A stretch of DNA of 64,000 bases from Variovorax paradoxus B4. Lineage in GTDB: Bacteria; Pseudomonadota; Gammaproteobacteria; Burkholderiales; Burkholderiaceae_C. The position numbers and the translations under genes are program-made. Shown here piece by piece: positions 62,001-64,000 of this stretch (positions are counted from its first letter, which is position 1; every line of letters starts with the position of its first letter). The notes beneath the pieces are model-generated. The model ran no database searches. It was given only the letters and a program-made list of their open reading frames with translations, and had not been told where the DNA came from. The DNA is taken from NCBI RefSeq assembly GCF_000463015.1, contig NC_022247.1:3410001-3474000 (forward strand), in the 5' to 3' direction.

Positions 62001-64000
62001 CGCCGCAGGCGGTGTCGCGCGACGAGGCGCGGCGCGGCGCCGGCCCGCGCACCGAATGCGAACGCAAGGTGCTCGCCACCATGGAAAAGGTGCTGAGCCT
62101 GCCGGGCCTGGACATGCGCGACGACTTCTTCACGATGGGCGGGCATTCGCTGCTGGCCTCGCGCCTGACCACGCTGCTGAGCCGCGAATTCCAGATCACG
62201 CTGCCGCTGCGCTCGCTGTTCGAGGCGCCCACGGCCGAAAAGCTGGCCGCCGTGGTCGAAGGCCTGCAGAACGCCGGCGCCGGCGCGCAGGCACCGCTGC
62301 CCTGCCGCATCGATCGCAAGACGGCACCGCTCACGCCCTCGCAGGAGCGCATCCGCTTCATGGAAGACCTGCATCCGGGCCGCTCCGTCTACAACGCTCC
62401 CGCGGCCCAGCGCCTGACCGGCGTCTTCGACGCGGAGCGCTTCGAGGCCGCGTTCAAGGAAATCATCCGCCGCCAGCCCGCCATGCGCACCCGCATGGGC
62501 ACCGATCCGCACACGGGCCAGCCGGCCCAGCTGATCGCGGAGTCGGTGGATTTCTCGCTGCCCTTCGTCGACCTGCGCGACCTGCCGGCCGACCAGCGCG
62601 AAGCCGAACTGGCCGAACGCATGCAGGAGCTCGCCGACCGGCCGATCGACATCCACCGTGCGCCGATGCTGCATGCCGCAGTGTTCCAGCTCGACGTGCA
62701 CGAGCATGTGTTCGTCTTCGTGCCGCACCACCTGATCTGGGACGGCTGGTCCTTCGACCTGCTCCAGCGCGAGCTCTCCGCCATCTACGACGCGGCGGAG
62801 CGCGGGCGTGCGCATGCGCTGGCGCCCATCGCCACCACGCAGGGCGACTATGCCGAGTGGCTGGCGAACTGGATGAAGGAGCCGTCGTTCCAGGACCAGC
62901 TCGACTTCTGGCTCAAGCGCTTCGCCGGCGCACCGATGCCGCGCCTGCCCAACACCGACATGCCGCGCCGCGCGGGCAAGAGCGGCCAGGGCGGCGCCCA
63001 CTGGATCCGCGTCGATCTCGCCACCACCCAGCAGCTGCGCAAGGTCGCGCGCGACATGGACGTGACGCTCAGCATGCTGACCTTCGGCGTGTACGCGTTC
63101 GCCATGAGCCGCATCGTCGGCTCCGAGGCCATCGTCATCGCGAACCCCGTGCGCGGCCGGCAGCAGCCCGAGACCGAAGACGTGATGGGCTTCTTCACCA
63201 ACGTGCTGCCGGTGTCGCTGCAGGTCGGCCTGGAACAGCCGCTCGCGGAGTTCATGCGCTACGTGAAGCGCGAGCTGCTGTCGCTGATGAACTACCAGCA
63301 GGTGCCGTTCGAGCGCCTGATGGCGGAGCCCTCGCTCGGCGCACGCATCAGGGCGGTCGGGCCCTACCAGTCGATGTTCTCGTTCCAGGACGCGCGCGAC
63401 CGTGCGCGCCGGCTCGGCAGCCTGCAGACGCGGCAGCTACACCTGATGCAGCGCGGCGCCACCGACGACATCGGCGTGTGGCTGATGGACAAGCCGCACG
63501 GGCTGGAAGGCGCGCTGATCTACAACGCGGACATCTACCTGCGCGAGACCGGGGCGCAGCTGCGCGACCGCTATCTCGAACTGCTGCAGAGGGTGGCCGA
63601 TCATCCCGAGGCGTCGCTGGCCGACCTTGCCAGCGAGGAAGGCTCCGCGAGCGCCGTCTATCTGCGCAAGCTCGCGGCCGTCGATCCGCTCAGGGCTGCG
63701 GCGCCGGTGGATGCGCCGGCCGGTGCGGCCAAGGCGCAAGACACCATCCTGAACCCCGAGCATGCGCGGCTCGCGCAGATCTGGGCCTCCGTGATCGGGA
63801 TCGATGTCAACGACATCCGCTCGAGCGACAACTTCTTCGATCTCGGCGGAGATTCGCTGCTCGTGCTGCGCGCGATCCAGCAGGCCGAGAAGACGCTGGG
63901 CTACCACGTGAATTCGCGCCGCTACCTGTTCGAGAACCTCGGGCAGATCGCCTCGTCCGCGCACCGGGCCGCGGAGGATGCCGAGCTCGCGGATCTCGGC
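59084..64000 (+). CDS. Non-ribosomal peptide synthetase C-A-PCP-C-PCP..., cut by the window end
   Basis: 1639 codons are visible and the frame is open at the right edge. The first condensation domain has HHVVCDGWS (His149), followed by adenylation (about 475-960; YTSGSTGLPKG, NGYGPTETT, DFQLKVRGYRIEPGE), PCP (Ser1022 in MGGHS), a second condensation domain (HHLIWDGWS, His1215) and, directly after it, a second PCP (Ser1591 in LGGDS). No adenylation domain lies between the second C and PCP. The A-pocket, read by eye, is DMPQWGGVY, which I cannot assign. The ATG overlaps the stop of the upstream hybrid gene (ATGA), so the two enzymes are made together and form one assembly line. Confidence 0.9.
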   Translation, partial: MNAVLRPAAAHGLIECVIPTTESQREIWLGATMSTEASLAYNESVLLRLRGPLDSGAMARAVARLVERHQALRATISPDGSCMLVGRPGEVLLEQQDLRGLSPEARAQALKAAHDDAVCTPFALEHGPLFRAVLCRLGDAEHELVMSAHHVVCDGWSWMVITEQLGHLYAEQAGNGQPLKAAPTYAVFAAQEAAEAAHPDMQPHVDYWLERFAGGTLPVLELPVDHPRPATRTFHSQRTERLLERRLVSALRSVSAKTGASLFAGLFSGFVATLHRLTGQEDIVVGIPASGQIARDMPGLVGHCVNLLPLRIAAHGQLRFDALMSECSTAVLDAFEHQALTYGALLGKLSLQRDPSRLPLVSVAFNVDPDVASSAQTFPGIDVAQDTIARQYENFELFLNLRPLDGGLQIEAQYNTDLFDEATVQRWLDIYECVLRSAARNPDEAIGRLEVLSAEAAQALIALQPPHTPLESAPHALARFLARVPLQPERPAVRDGARVCSYAELDAQSNRLARALRARGVRRGERVGLCLERSIEMVTALVAVLKAGAAYVPLDPGFPQARLEHYAKDAGLCLLMTSSDIAAAPRGWRADAGERVFEIDRDTAWQQESGEPLPPSGDDAGPDDGAYVIYTSGSTGLPKGVCARHHSVVVLLQWMQRKSGLSANDRLAAVTTLSFDMAVPDLLLPLSGGSEIVMVQREVAMDGNRLCRLLKEERITFLQATPGMWQLLLDAQWPGAPGFRGWTGGEALRPSMAFALCERMDEFWNGYGPTETTVYSTAWLVRPDIVASRGVSIGHPVDNTEIWILDADLQPCPIGVPGEICIAGDGLALGYIDRPELTAERFVAARIFGSAKTVYRTGDRGRWRNDGLIEHLGRLDFQLKVRGYRIEPGEIEARCCEVAGVSRCVVVAREDSPGDVRLVAYLALTPGVDFELDTLMAHLREHLPAFMLPQHVVALNALPTLPNGKVDRISLPAPQAVSRDEARRGAGPRTECERKVLATMEKVLSLPGLDMRDDFFTMGGHSLLASRLTTLLSREFQITLPLRSLFEAPTAEKLAAVVEGLQNAGAGAQAPLPCRIDRKTAPLTPSQERIRFMEDLHPGRSVYNAPAAQRLTGVFDAERFEAAFKEIIRRQPAMRTRMGTDPHTGQPAQLIAESVDFSLPFVDLRDLPADQREAELAERMQELADRPIDIHRAPMLHAAVFQLDVHEHVFVFVPHHLIWDGWSFDLLQRELSAIYDAAERGRAHALAPIATTQGDYAEWLANWMKEPSFQDQLDFWLKRFAGAPMPRLPNTDMPRRAGKSGQGGAHWIRVDLATTQQLRKVARDMDVTLSMLTFGVYAFAMSRIVGSEAIVIANPVRGRQQPETEDVMGFFTNVLPVSLQVGLEQPLAEFMRYVKRELLSLMNYQQVPFERLMAEPSLGARIRAVGPYQSMFSFQDARDRARRLGSLQTRQLHLMQRGATDDIGVWLMDKPHGLEGALIYNADIYLRETGAQLRDRYLELLQRVADHPEASLADLASEEGSASAVYLRKLAAVDPLRAAAPVDAPAGAAKAQDTILNPEHARLAQIWASVIGIDVNDIRSSDNFFDLGGDSLLVLRAIQQAEKTLGYHVNSRRYLFENLGQIASSAHRAAEDAELADLG

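Overview
The window looks like a chromosomal piece of a high-GC betaproteobacterium of the Burkholderiales, most probably Variovorax or a close Comamonadaceae relative. This is inferred from the very high GC at third codon positions, a urea-transport urtA, several Bug-type periplasmic receptors, an IS701 element, IclR-controlled aromatic-type catabolism and a large NRPS/PKS locus. No database search was possible, so the taxon is an inference.

Layout. 1-4.8 kb: the start of urtA (leftward), facing a membrane histidine kinase built on a nucleobase-transporter-like domain and its overlapping LuxR-type response regulator. 4.8-6.8 kb: a frameshifted Gly/Ala/Pro-rich secreted protein gene and an intact IS701-family insertion sequence with CTAG target duplications. 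6.8-16 kb: mixed genes (P-loop kinase, soluble histidine kinase, DMT exporter with AraC regulator, two solute-binding proteins, a lipoprotein, an M1 aminopeptidase lipoprotein) and a 254-bp imperfect inverted repeat.

16.1-31.7 kb: sixteen closely packed leftward genes that read as one catabolic regulon: Bug receptor, SDR, cupin, alpha/beta hydrolase, IclR regulator, atypical SDR, ThDP enzyme, aspartate-dehydrogenase-like enzyme, aldehyde dehydrogenase, extradiol-like VOC protein, second Bug receptor, NicC-like flavin hydroxylase, small HTH protein, Rieske oxygenase, its reductase and a porin. Two tandem 16-bp palindromes lie just upstream of the first gene and are plausible IclR operators. 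The substrate is unknown; an aromatic or N-heteroaromatic acid fits best.

31.9-39.7 kb: alaS, a ketopantoate-reductase-like gene and dadA in one leftward unit, then a ferritin-like protein and an oleate hydratase rightward. At 39.8 kb a tRNA-Gly(CCC) gene carries the attachment site of a 9.7-kb integrated element (39,837-49,531, bounded by 18-bp repeats). The element encodes a P4-type integrase, an AlpA-like regulator, a D5/SF3 helicase, a terminase-small-subunit-like HTH protein, a Mor-like activator and an HK97-type major capsid protein, but no portal, large terminase or tail genes. It looks like a phage satellite that brings its own capsid, with accessory genes at the tRNA end.

49.5-64 kb: a small winged-helix-like protein and a TIGR04325-type methyltransferase (leftward), an AT-rich promoter region, then the start of a biosynthetic locus. 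The first enzyme is A-PCP-KS-AT-ACP-aminotransferase; the second (C-A-PCP-C-PCP...) runs off the window and contains a module without an adenylation domain. Together they should make a peptide with a polyketide-extended, beta-aminated residue.
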